From positions 3,860,501-3,924,500 of the forward strand of contig NZ_FNTD01000004.1 in NCBI RefSeq assembly GCF_900104815.1: a stretch of DNA of 64,000 bases, written 5' to 3'. A program made the position numbers and the translations under genes. Under the pieces are notes generated by a model that saw only the letters and a program-made list of their open reading frames with translations, was not told the DNA's origin and searched no databases. Source of the DNA: Streptomyces misionensis. Its GTDB lineage: Bacteria > Actinomycetota > Actinomycetes > Streptomycetales > Streptomycetaceae. Shown here in pieces: positions 49,233 through 56,905 of the stretch; position 1 is the stretch's first letter; the number at the start of each line of letters is the position of its first letter.

Positions 49233-50177
49233 CTACTCGTCGACCGGCCGTTCCGGGCGGGCCCGGCCCGGTTCTGGGAGCTTGTCCTGCTGGGCGCGGG
49301 TGACCAGGACGTCCCCGATGAACAGGTCGTACACCAGGATTCCGATGACCCCGCCGATCAGCGGGCCCACGATGGGGATCCACCAGTAGTGGGCGAACAC
49401 GCCGGAGAGGCTGCCCGGGAAGGCCAGGCTCCCCCAGCCCTCCGCGTAGGTGAGCAGCCGGGGCCCGAAGTCACGGGCCGGGTTGATGGCGTAGCCGGCG
49501 TTGGCGCCGAAGGACATGCCGATGGCGGCCACGACGAAGCCGATGATCAGGGGGGCCAGATTGGCCCGCACGGCCTGGTTGCGCAGGTCGAGGACGGCCA
49601 CCACGAGCATCACCAGGAACGCCGTACCGACGATCTGGTCGATCAGCGGGCCCCAGAACCCGCCGTGGAAGTAGGCGGCGGGGAAGGTCGCGAAGATGGA
49701 GAACGTGGCGTTCGTGTGCCCGTTCACCTTGGGGCCGGGGGCGGCGGCGTCATAGGCGTGGATCGCCTGGTGGTAGACCAGGTAGACCAGGGCCGCCCCG
49801 GTGAAGGCGCCGACCACCTGGGCGCACCAGTAGGGCACCACCTTGAGCCAGGGGAAGCCGCGGCGCACGGCCATCGCCAGGGTGATCGCGGGGTTGAGGT
49901 GGGCGCCGCTGACTCCGCCGGCCACGTAGACGCCGAAGACGACGGCCATCGCCCAGCCCCAGGTGATCAGCAGCCAGTCGCCGGCGGCGAGGAAGATGGT
50001 GGTGGGGGTGGCGGCACGGCCCGAGCCGGGCAGCGCGGCGACGGCCATCGCGACCGAACCGCAGCCGAAGCAGATGAGGACGAACGTCCCGAGGAACTCC
50101 GCCAGGCACTCGCCCAGCAGGCCGCCTCTGGCGCGCAGCGTGGAGGGTTTGATCAGCGACGGGATCTCGACAGCCAT
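49233..50177 (-). CDS. MIP-family channel, glycerol-facilitator type
   Basis: 314 residues, six membrane helices and two half-helices. NPA boxes HLNPAIT (95-97) and INPARDF (232-234) are both intact; the Asp right after NPAR (D236) is typical of glycerol facilitators rather than strict water channels. It should carry glycerol or other small neutral solutes. Unlike many glpF genes there is no glycerol kinase or dehydrogenase next to it. A GAGGAGG ribosome site precedes the ATG, and an inverted repeat (50199-50225) lies upstream of that. Confidence 0.92.
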   Translation of the reverse strand: MAVEIPSLIKPSTLRARGGLLGECLAEFLGTFVLICFGCGSVAMAVAALPGSGRAATPTTIFLAAGDWLLITWGWAMAVVFGVYVAGGVSGAHLNPAITLAMAVRRGFPWLKVVPYWCAQVVGAFTGAALVYLVYHQAIHAYDAAAPGPKVNGHTNATFSIFATFPAAYFHGGFWGPLIDQIVGTAFLVMLVVAVLDLRNQAVRANLAPLIIGFVVAAIGMSFGANAGYAINPARDFGPRLLTYAEGWGSLAFPGSLSGVFAHYWWIPIVGPLIGGVIGILVYDLFIGDVLVTRAQQDKLPEPGRARPERPVDE

Positions 50178-50198
50178 GAAAGGCCCCCTTGAGGAGGA

Positions 50199-50225
50199 GC
50201 AATACGGCCAACGTCACCATATTGC
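50199..50225. promoter_or_regulatory. Inverted repeat upstream of the channel gene
   Basis: GCAATA (50199-50204) and TATTGC (50220-50225) flank a 15-bp centre, in the short AT-richer part of the upstream region, starting about 22 bases from the ATG. It overlaps the ribosome site on one side. A plausible operator; the regulator is unknown. Confidence 0.35.
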
Positions 50226-50289
50226 GGCAGAAATGCTCTTCACGCAGGGTGAGTCGAGGGACCCTCACCCCTTCGTGGGTGCCCGGCCG

Positions 50290-50958
50290 TCAGCGGCTGT
50301 CGAGGTCGTCCGCGAAGTGCCGGAAGCCGTGCCGGTCCCGGTGCATGCCCCAGAGCATCTCGGCCAGCACGGCGGGGTCCTTGCGCGCGTGTCCGGGCGT
50401 GATGGCGCCCGGGATGACCAGTTGCGCGACGTGGATGCCCTCGGGGGCCAGCCGTTCGTGCAGCAGGTGCCCGTAGGCGCTCTCCGCGGCGAACGCGATG
50501 GACGTACCGGCCCGCTCGATGTGCGGCACGGCGGCGGTACCCCCGTTCACCAGCAGTATCGTGCCGCGCCCCAGTTCCCGCATCCCGGGCAGCACCTGCT
50601 GGACGGCGGCCACGGGGCCGTACACCGAGAACTCGACGGGGCCGGCCAGCTGCCGGTACCCGGTCTCCAGCACCGGCAGCATGAAGTCCCGGTGCGGCAC
50701 CGGGCTGTACTGGAGAACCTCCACGGTCCCCAGCTCCCGCCCGGCCTCCGCGAGCGCGCGGGCCAGCCGTTCGGGCTCGCGCACATCGGCGGGGAAGCCG
50801 CGCGCGCGGACGCCGTCCGCGGCCAGTTCCCCGGCCAGCGCGTCGAGCCGTGCGCGGTCGCGGGCGACGAGGGCGACGTCGTACCCTTCCCGCCCGAACC
50901 GGCGGGCGGCGGCGGCACCGAGCCCGCGTCCCGCTCCCACGATGGCGACTGTGCTCAC
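50290..50958 (-). CDS. Atypical SDR-family protein lacking the catalytic Tyr/Lys
   Basis: 222 residues from GTG 50958 (or 225 from 50967). The cofactor loop VGAGRGLGAAAARRF is intact and LVNGGTAAVPH aligns with the Ser block. The usual YxxxK is read as SIAFAAESAYGHLL, with Phe for Tyr and Ser for Lys; NNAG is replaced by QYSPVP. This suggests a protein that binds NAD(P) but does not do normal SDR catalysis, perhaps a sensor or structural paralogue, or one using other residues. Neighbours give no function. Confidence 0.85.
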   Translation of the reverse strand: MSTVAIVGAGRGLGAAAARRFGREGYDVALVARDRARLDALAGELAADGVRARGFPADVREPERLARALAEAGRELGTVEVLQYSPVPHRDFMLPVLETGYRQLAGPVEFSVYGPVAAVQQVLPGMRELGRGTILLVNGGTAAVPHIERAGTSIAFAAESAYGHLLHERLAPEGIHVAQLVIPGAITPGHARKDPAVLAEMLWGMHRDRHGFRHFADDLDSR

Positions 50959-51004
50959 GCCCACCATCCGTACCCCACGGCGGCCCGCCCCGCACCCCGG
51001 CCGG

Positions 51005-51706
51005 TCAGGCCATCCAGAAGAACACGGCGGTCATGCGCTTCTTCGCCAGCGTGTCCCCGGTGTAACCGGTTGCGCTGTGCACGAGGTTGGCGTTGTAGAG
51101 GAGCAGCCGGTTGTACTTGTGGGGTACGCGGACGTCCTCCTCGAAGGCGTCCGGGGCCACGAAGCGGGTGCCCAGGGCGTCCACCAGGTTGTTGTGCGGG
51201 GCCTGGACGACGTTGCCGCCGAGCCGGCCGCCGGGCAGGTGCTGGCGGTAGAAGCTGGTCCCGCAGTCCTTGGGGACTCCGGGGTTGAGGTAGAGCACGG
51301 CCGCGTACCGGCACAGCGCCCGCGAGTCGGTGTGCGGGCGCGGCTCGCTCTCGCCGGCGCCGACGACCTGGACGCAGTTGTGGTTGAGCGTGCCACCGCC
51401 GGGCGCCGGCTGCACCCACAGCCTCCCGGCGCCGGTCGCCTCGCGCACCAGCTTCTCGACGACCGCGAGTTCACCGGGTTCCAGGCCGGGCATGGCGCGC
51501 AGGCCCGGCCAGGTCTCGGAGGTGTACGGGTACCCCTTCGCCCAGTCGTCCTTGGCCAGGCACCGCGCGCGCACCGCGTCCGGATCGGGCAGCACGTCGT
51601 CCAGGACCCAGTAGTCGCGGCCCCTGGTCGGCTTGCGGTAGGGCAGGACGGGCAGCGCGCCCGCGGGCCGGGGCGCGGGCGGCCCGGGGGCCGGCTGTGG
51701 GGGCAT
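51005..51706 (-). CDS. Fe(II)/2-oxoglutarate-oxygenase-like protein (DUF6445 type)
   Basis: 233 residues. The double-stranded beta-helix pattern is visible with HxD in EPRPHTDSRALCRY (H125, D127), the distal His in NANLVHSATGYTGD (H210) and the following basic pair KKRMTAVFF that would hold 2-oxoglutarate. Cys residues near 131 and 148 are unexplained. The substrate is unknown. It starts from ATG 51706 after a Pro-rich N-terminus (about 1-25). No obvious operon partner; the GH13 gene ends about 120 bp upstream. Confidence 0.75.
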   Translation of the reverse strand: MPPQPAPGPPAPRPAGALPVLPYRKPTRGRDYWVLDDVLPDPDAVRARCLAKDDWAKGYPYTSETWPGLRAMPGLEPGELAVVEKLVREATGAGRLWVQPAPGGGTLNHNCVQVVGAGESEPRPHTDSRALCRYAAVLYLNPGVPKDCGTSFYRQHLPGGRLGGNVVQAPHNNLVDALGTRFVAPDAFEEDVRVPHKYNRLLLYNANLVHSATGYTGDTLAKKRMTAVFFWMA

Positions 51707-51827
51707 GCGGCGAATCTAGGCCCGCGCCCGCGCGGCCTTCTCCCGAAGACCGGTCAACCTTTCCCCAACCGTGTGCCATGCACACCAATACCTGGCAACC
51801 CCCAGGTCACCCGCGGTCCTCGGCCGG

Positions 51828-53474
51828 TCAGGCGAGCCAGACCGTGGTGTCCGGCGGCAGCCCGCCGTCCCCCGGCAGCGGCGCGCTGCCCAGCAGCACC
51901 TCACCCGGCGGCATCGCCACCGCCTCCGTCCCGAGATTGGTGACGCACCGCCACCCCTCGCTCCGCCGGAAGTCCAGCACGTGCTCGGGGCATCCGGGCG
52001 TCCACTCCAGCTCCTCCCCGCCGAGCAGCTTGCGGCGCAGCCGCAGGGCGGTGCGGTACAGCTCCAGCGTCGACCCGGCCGCCCCACTCTGCGCCTCGAC
52101 GGCGTACGCCGCGAAGGACGCGGGCTGCGGCAGCCAGGCGCCGCCGGGCCCGAAGCCGTAACTCGGTCCGCCCGTCGTCCAGGGCAGCGGCACCCGGCAG
52201 CCGTCGCGGCCCTTGCGGACGTGCCCGGTCTGCTCCCAGATCGGGTCCTGGAGCACCTCGGCGGGCAGATCGGCGACCTCGGGCAGCCCGAGTTCCTCGC
52301 CCTGGTAGAGGTACGACGACCCGGGCAGCGCCAGCATCAGCAGGGTCGCCGCGCGGGCCCGGCGCAGCCCCGCCGCCGGGTCGATCGCGGGCGCGTGGCC
52401 GCCGGACAGCAGCCATGCGCCGGGGTCGGTGCCGGGCGGCAGGACCAGCCGGGAGGCGTGGCGCACGACGTCGTGGTTGGACAGCACCCAGGTGGCGGCG
52501 GCCCCGGCGGCGCGCGCGGTGGCCAGCTCCTCGGTGATCACGCGGCGCAGCTCGGCCGCGTCCCACGGCGCTTGCAGGTACTCGAAGTTGAAGGCCTGGC
52601 CGAGTTCGTCGGGGCGGGCGTACAGCGCGCGGCGGGGGCCCGGCACCCAGGCCTCGGCGACGGCGCTGCGCGGCGGCCGGTAGGCGTCGAAGACCTTGCG
52701 CCAGTCGCGGTAGATCTCGTGCACCTCGTCGCGGTCCCAGTGGGGGTGGTCGCCGGGCGGCACGCGCAGCAGGGCGGTCTCCCCGGCGGCGCCGATGTCC
52801 CCGAGGTCGCGCAGCGGCTCGGTCAGGTCCTTGGCCAGGCCGTGCGCCACGTCCACGCGGAAGCCGTCCACGCCCCGGTCGGACCAGAACCGCAGGGTGG
52901 TGCGGAAGTCGGCGCGGACCTCCTCGTTCTCCCAGTTGAGATCCGGCTGTTCGGCGGCGAACAGATGCAGGTACCACTCGCCGTCGGGCACCCGGTGCCA
53001 GGCGCTGCCGCCGAAGACCGACTGCCAGTCCGAGGGCGGCAGTTCACCGTGCGCGCCGCGCCCGCGCCGGAAGACGTACCGCTCGCGGGCCGCGGAGCCG
53101 GGGCCGGCCCGCAGCGCCTCCTGGAACCAGGGGTGCTGGTGGGAGGTGTGATTGGGCACCAGGTCCACCACGACCTTCAGGCCCAGCCGGTGCGCCTCGG
53201 CGACCAGGGCGTCGAAGTCGTCCAGGGTGCCCAGGCGCGGGTCGACGTCCCGGTGGTCGGCGACGTCGTAACCGCCGTCGGCGAGCTCGGACGGGTAGAA
53301 CGGGCTCAGCCACAGGGCGTCCACGCCGAGCGTGGCGAGATGGCCGAGCCGCCGGGTGATGCCCCGGAGGTCGCCGAGCCCGTCGCCGTCGGCGTCCGCG
53401 AAGCTGCGGGGGTAGACCTGGTAGATGACGGCCTGACGCCACCAGTCGGGGTTCCGGGAGGAGAGGTCTGCCAT
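51828..53474 (-). CDS. GH13 alpha-glucosidase-like enzyme
   Basis: 548 residues from ATG 53474, preceded by GGGAGC. A (beta/alpha)8 GH13 enzyme: YQVYPRSFADADGDG (region V/I start), DLVPNHTS, nucleophile in GFRVDVAHGL (D208), acid/base in AVAEAWV (E274) and LSNHDVV (D335). Likely hydrolyses alpha-glucosidic bonds of malto-oligosaccharides, isomaltose or trehalose-type sugars in the cytosol (no signal peptide). In Streptomyces such genes often accompany maltose/glucoside transport, but no sugar transporter is in the window. Confidence 0.92.
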   Translation of the reverse strand: MADLSSRNPDWWRQAVIYQVYPRSFADADGDGLGDLRGITRRLGHLATLGVDALWLSPFYPSELADGGYDVADHRDVDPRLGTLDDFDALVAEAHRLGLKVVVDLVPNHTSHQHPWFQEALRAGPGSAARERYVFRRGRGAHGELPPSDWQSVFGGSAWHRVPDGEWYLHLFAAEQPDLNWENEEVRADFRTTLRFWSDRGVDGFRVDVAHGLAKDLTEPLRDLGDIGAAGETALLRVPPGDHPHWDRDEVHEIYRDWRKVFDAYRPPRSAVAEAWVPGPRRALYARPDELGQAFNFEYLQAPWDAAELRRVITEELATARAAGAAATWVLSNHDVVRHASRLVLPPGTDPGAWLLSGGHAPAIDPAAGLRRARAATLLMLALPGSSYLYQGEELGLPEVADLPAEVLQDPIWEQTGHVRKGRDGCRVPLPWTTGGPSYGFGPGGAWLPQPASFAAYAVEAQSGAAGSTLELYRTALRLRRKLLGGEELEWTPGCPEHVLDFRRSEGWRCVTNLGTEAVAMPPGEVLLGSAPLPGDGGLPPDTTVWLA

Positions 53475-53552
53475 GCGGGCTCCCTTCAAGACGGTTGTAG
53501 GGAATCTGTCCACATTGCCCGGAAAGCGAACCTTGGAAACCGGACCGGCCCG

Positions 53553-54503
53553 TCAGCGGCCCCCGACGGTCTCCAGGAACAGCCGCGCGTACCGTTTTGC
53601 GTGCACCGCCAACGCGACGTCGACCAGGGCCTGTTCGCGCCGTCCGTGATGGGCCTCGGACTCGCCGGGGCGCGTCCGGCGGTCCACGATCGTCTGGCCG
53701 CGCGCGGGGCCGGGGGCGAGGCAGACCTCGACGGGCAGCGGCCGGGTGGTCAGCCCCGCCGGATCGGCGACCGCGCACACCGCCCCCGCGTCCCCGAGGC
53801 AGCCCGTCTCCTCGGGCCCGTCCGGGCGGTGCCCGAGGAGCCGGCCGGCCAGCCGGGCCCCGGGCTCGGGGCTCGCCCGCAGCCGCCGCGCCCGCGCGCC
53901 GGTCACCACCACCTCCCGGAACACGTCCAGGCCGTACATCGTGATCGGCACCCCGGCGGTGAGCACGACGGCCGCCGCCTCCGGGTCGTGCCAGACGTTG
54001 AACTCGGCGACGGCCGTGGCGTTCCCGGCGCCGACCGCGCCGCCCATGAAGACGATCCGCTCGATGTTGCGGGTCACCTCCGGATGGGTGCGCAGCAGCA
54101 GCGCGATGTTGGTCAGGGGCGCGGTGGGGACCAGGGTGACCGGCCGGGGCGAGGCCAGGATCTCCCGGCGCAGCAGGGTCACCGCGTCCACGTCGGCGGG
54201 GGCGCGGACCGGCTCCGGCAGCCCCAGGTCCCCCATGCCGTCGCCGCCGTGCCAGCCCGAGGTCCGGGCCGGTTCGAGCAGCGGCCGCTCGGCGCCCCGG
54301 CCCACCGGTATCCGCGGCGCCCCGGCCTGCTCCAGCACGGTCAGGGTGTTGCGGACCACCCGGTCCACGTCCGTGTTCCCGGCGACACAGGTCACCGCGC
54401 GCAGTTCGAGGCCGGGGTGGCGCACGGCGAACAGCAGCGCGAGGGCGTCGTCGACACCCGTGTCGCAGTCGATGATCACGGGGACGGGCTGCGGACCGGA
54501 CAC
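53553..54503 (-). CDS. Ribonucleoside hydrolase-like (IU-NH family)
   Basis: 316 residues. N-terminal metal-binding motif IIDCDTGVDDALAL (Asp 12, 14, 18 and 19), followed by VAGNTDVDRVVRNTL, TLVPTAPLTNIALLL and EFNVWHDPEAAAVVL, as in purine/pyrimidine nucleoside hydrolases. It should cleave the N-glycosidic bond of a nucleoside for salvage. The intergenic gap to the GH13 gene is 78 bp, and to the ThrRS gene 49 bp, so cotranscription with the latter is possible. Confidence 0.92.
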   Translation of the reverse strand: MSGPQPVPVIIDCDTGVDDALALLFAVRHPGLELRAVTCVAGNTDVDRVVRNTLTVLEQAGAPRIPVGRGAERPLLEPARTSGWHGGDGMGDLGLPEPVRAPADVDAVTLLRREILASPRPVTLVPTAPLTNIALLLRTHPEVTRNIERIVFMGGAVGAGNATAVAEFNVWHDPEAAAVVLTAGVPITMYGLDVFREVVVTGARARRLRASPEPGARLAGRLLGHRPDGPEETGCLGDAGAVCAVADPAGLTTRPLPVEVCLAPGPARGQTIVDRRTRPGESEAHHGRREQALVDVALAVHAKRYARLFLETVGGR

Positions 54504-54552
54504 TGCGGACTCCTTCGTCTGACGGGACCCGAACGCTAGTTCAGCCCTCCCG

Positions 54553-55779
54553 TCACTCCCACAGCCCGGTCCCGCGCGCCGCCACCCGCGCGGCGATCCG
54601 GGACAGCAGCTCCGCCACCGGCAGCTCCCCGGGCCGCCGCCCGTCCCGCAGCCGTACCGCGGCCCGGTCCGCCGCGGCCTCGCGGGCGCCGATCACCGCC
54701 ACGTACGGCACCAGACGCGCGGCACGGACGCGGGCGCCCAGGGAGCCCTCGCCGGGCCCGGCGAACTCCGCGCGCAACCCCCGTGCCCGCGCCTCGGCCA
54801 CGACGGCCGCCGCCCGCTCCTCCTGCTCGGCGCCGACCGGCAGCACCGCCAGCTGGACCGGCGCCAGCCAGGCCGGGAAGGCGCCACCGTGCACCTCGAC
54901 CAAGTGGGCCACGGCACGCTCCACGCTGCCGATGACGCTGCGGTGCACCATCACCGGGCGATGCCGGGCGCCGTCGGCGCCGGTGTAGCGCAGGCCGAAG
55001 CGGGCGGGCTGGTGGAAGTCGATCTGCACGGTGGACAGGGTGGACTCGCGCCCGGCCGGGTCCGCGATCTGCACGTCGATCTTGGGTCCGTAGAAGGCGG
55101 CCTCGCCCGCCGCCTCCTCGTACGCCACGCCGGCGCGGTCCAGCACCTCCCGCAGCAGCGCGGTGGCCCGGCGCCACAGCGCGGGGTCGGCCACGTACTT
55201 GCCGCCCGCGCCGGGCAGCGAGAGCCGGTGGCGCACGGCACGGATGCCGAGGTCGGCGTAGGCGCGGGCGATCAGCTCCAGGGCGGCGCGGGACTCGGCC
55301 ACCGCCTGGTCCAGGGTGCAGAAGACATGGGCGTCGTTGAGCCGGATCGCCCGCACCCGGGTCAGCCCGCCCAGCACCCCGGACGGCTCGGCGCGGTACA
55401 TGGTGCCCAACTCGGCGATACGCAGGGGCAGTTCGCGGTAACTGCGGGCGCGGGAACGGTAGATCAGGGCGTGGTGGGGACAGAGGCTGGGCCGCAGCAC
55501 GACCTCCTCGGCGCCCATCCGCATGGGCGGGTACATGTCGTCGCGGTAGTGGTCCCAGTGGCCGGAGATCTCGTACAGCTCCCGCTTGCCGAGCGCGGGC
55601 GAGTACACGTGCCGGTACCCGGCCCGGACCTCGGCCTCGCGGATGTACTCCTCCAGGGTGTGCCGGACCACCGCGCCGTCCGGCAGCCAGTACGGCAGCC
55701 CGGCGCCCATCAGCGGATCGGTGCCGAACAGGCCGAGATCGCGGCCGATGCGGCGGTGGTCGGGAAGCTGGTCGTGCAC
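54553..55779 (-). CDS. Short auxiliary threonyl-tRNA synthetase (catalytic and anticodon domains only)
   Basis: 408 residues from GTG 55779 with GAGGAGAC upstream; full-length ThrRS is around 650. It starts at the class II catalytic core: GAGLPYWLPDGAVVR, motif 2 region EPSGVLGGLTRVRAI, and motif 3 HRSVIGSVERAVAHL. The zinc/threonine ligands are kept: C100 (RPSLCPHH), H151 (NDAHVFC) and H279. The C-terminal anticodon domain is present (VQLAVLPVG); the N-terminal TGS/editing region is missing, so misacylated Ser-tRNA would not be cleared here. Such extra enzymes can act when the main enzyme is inhibited. A complete attenuator lies upstream. Confidence 0.93.
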   Translation of the reverse strand: MHDQLPDHRRIGRDLGLFGTDPLMGAGLPYWLPDGAVVRHTLEEYIREAEVRAGYRHVYSPALGKRELYEISGHWDHYRDDMYPPMRMGAEEVVLRPSLCPHHALIYRSRARSYRELPLRIAELGTMYRAEPSGVLGGLTRVRAIRLNDAHVFCTLDQAVAESRAALELIARAYADLGIRAVRHRLSLPGAGGKYVADPALWRRATALLREVLDRAGVAYEEAAGEAAFYGPKIDVQIADPAGRESTLSTVQIDFHQPARFGLRYTGADGARHRPVMVHRSVIGSVERAVAHLVEVHGGAFPAWLAPVQLAVLPVGAEQEERAAAVVAEARARGLRAEFAGPGEGSLGARVRAARLVPYVAVIGAREAAADRAAVRLRDGRRPGELPVAELLSRIAARVAARGTGLWE

Positions 55780-55828
55780 GGTGTCTCCTCGATGGCTCGA
55801 CGGAGGCGGACGACCCCGTGACACGCCA

Positions 55829-55858
55829 GAAGCCCCGGGGCGTTCACCCCGGGGCTTC
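55829..55858 (-). terminator. Attenuator terminator before the auxiliary ThrRS gene
   Basis: A perfect 12-bp stem, GAAGCCCCGGGG (55829-55840) with its complement (55847-55858), loop CGTTCA, on the transcript that runs from the Thr-rich leader ORF (55947-55873) to the ThrRS start at 55779. It lies 14 bases after the leader stop and 49 bases before the GTG. It cannot belong to a plus-strand gene because none ends upstream. Confidence 0.82.
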
Positions 55859-55872
55859 GGACAGGTCGGATG

Positions 55873-55947
55873 TCAGCGCGCCGGGACGGTCTCCGGCGTC
55901 GTCGTGCCGTTCGGGCACGGGCTCGGGCACTGCGGGGCGCGCTGCAT
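55873..55947 (-). CDS. Threonine-rich leader peptide (attenuator) of the auxiliary ThrRS gene
   Basis: A 24-codon ORF, MQRAPQ...NGTTTPETVPAR, with three consecutive Thr codons (ACG ACG ACG, 55905-55897) plus one more ACC Thr codon three codons later. A TAGCCT -10 box (55960-55955) ends 7 nt before the ATG, so the transcript probably starts at the ATG. CGTGCC/GGCACG (about 55917-55901) forms a hairpin over the Thr codons. The strong terminator follows 14 bases after the stop. Low charged tRNA-Thr would stall ribosomes on the Thr run and allow readthrough. This is the classic layout of ribosome-mediated attenuation. Confidence 0.75.
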   Translation of the reverse strand: MQRAPQCPSPCPNGTTTPETVPAR

Positions 55948-56112
55948 GGCCGGGAGGCTAGCAACGGCCGGGCGGAACGGGCGACGGGTTTTCCCCGCCC
56001 GCCCGCTCCCCCGCCCGCCCTCCCGGCCCTCACCCGTCCGGGCCCGCGCGCTGGTGGGGCGCCCGGGACGGTGGTGCCGTGAGAGGAGGCACCAGCACCG
56101 GGAGGCACCGCG

Positions 56113-56898
56113 ATGTACGACGGCATACGACCGCACGGACGCCTGCTGACCTGCCTCATAGGCGCCGGCCTGCTCGGCGTCGGCGGCTGCGCGGCCCTGA
56201 CCCTGAAGCAGCCGGCGACCGCGCCGCAGCCCCTCCCGACGATCGACCGCCCCTCCCGCGGCGAGCAGGCCCCGGCCCGGCCCGACGGCTCCACGCTCAC
56301 CGACGGCCAGGCGCAGTCCGCGCTGCTCACCCAGACCGACCTCGGCGCCCCCTGGGCCGCGACCCGCGGCGCGGCGACCTGGCGGGACGGGCTGCTCAAG
56401 GCGAACACCTCGGCCGGCGACTGCCACAAACTCCTCGACGCCCTCTACAGCGACCGGTTGCTCGGCGCCCCGGCCCGCGCCGCCGTCGGCCTGGACGACG
56501 CCGACACCGACGCCCAGCTGCGCTACCAGATCGGCGCCCGCCGCCCGTCCGACGTGGACGCCGCGCTGGCCTGGCTGCGCACGATGCCGGCCAAGTGCGC
56601 CCGGTTCACGGCCACCACCCAGCAGGACACCCAGGAGGACGTCCGGGTCGCCGAACTCCCCCTGCCCGAGGTCGGCGACGCCCGCCAGGGCCTGCACATC
56701 ACCCTCGACGCCACCACCTCCGACGACCAGGAGAGCCGCCTCACCCTCGACGTCGCCGCCGTCCGCGTGGGCGACGACGCCTTCGCCCTGACCAACGGCG
56801 GGCTCGCCGACGTCCCCAACGACGCCACCCAGGCGGCCGTCCAGGTGGGGGCGCTGCGGCTCGCGCAGGTGCGCAAGGAGGGCCGGGCGGAGGTGTAG
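56113..56898 (+). CDS. Lipoprotein of unknown function
   Basis: 261 residues. A type II signal with lipobox LGVGGC (lipidated Cys near 27) after CLIGAGLLGVGG. A Thr/Pro/Ala-rich linker is followed by an alpha/beta domain with LLTQTDLGAPWAATRG, GDCHKLLDALYS and CARFTATTQQDTQ, where the two Cys residues may form a disulfide. Resembles PknH/LpqN-like sensor domains of actinobacteria in layout (about 190 residues with a disulfide), but this is a loose comparison. GGAGG precedes the ATG. It is convergent with the XRE-TPR gene, 7 bp apart. Confidence 0.85.
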   Translation: MYDGIRPHGRLLTCLIGAGLLGVGGCAALTLKQPATAPQPLPTIDRPSRGEQAPARPDGSTLTDGQAQSALLTQTDLGAPWAATRGAATWRDGLLKANTSAGDCHKLLDALYSDRLLGAPARAAVGLDDADTDAQLRYQIGARRPSDVDAALAWLRTMPAKCARFTATTQQDTQEDVRVAELPLPEVGDARQGLHITLDATTSDDQESRLTLDVAAVRVGDDAFALTNGGLADVPNDATQAAVQVGALRLAQVRKEGRAEV

Positions 56899-56905
56899 GC
56901 CGGGA

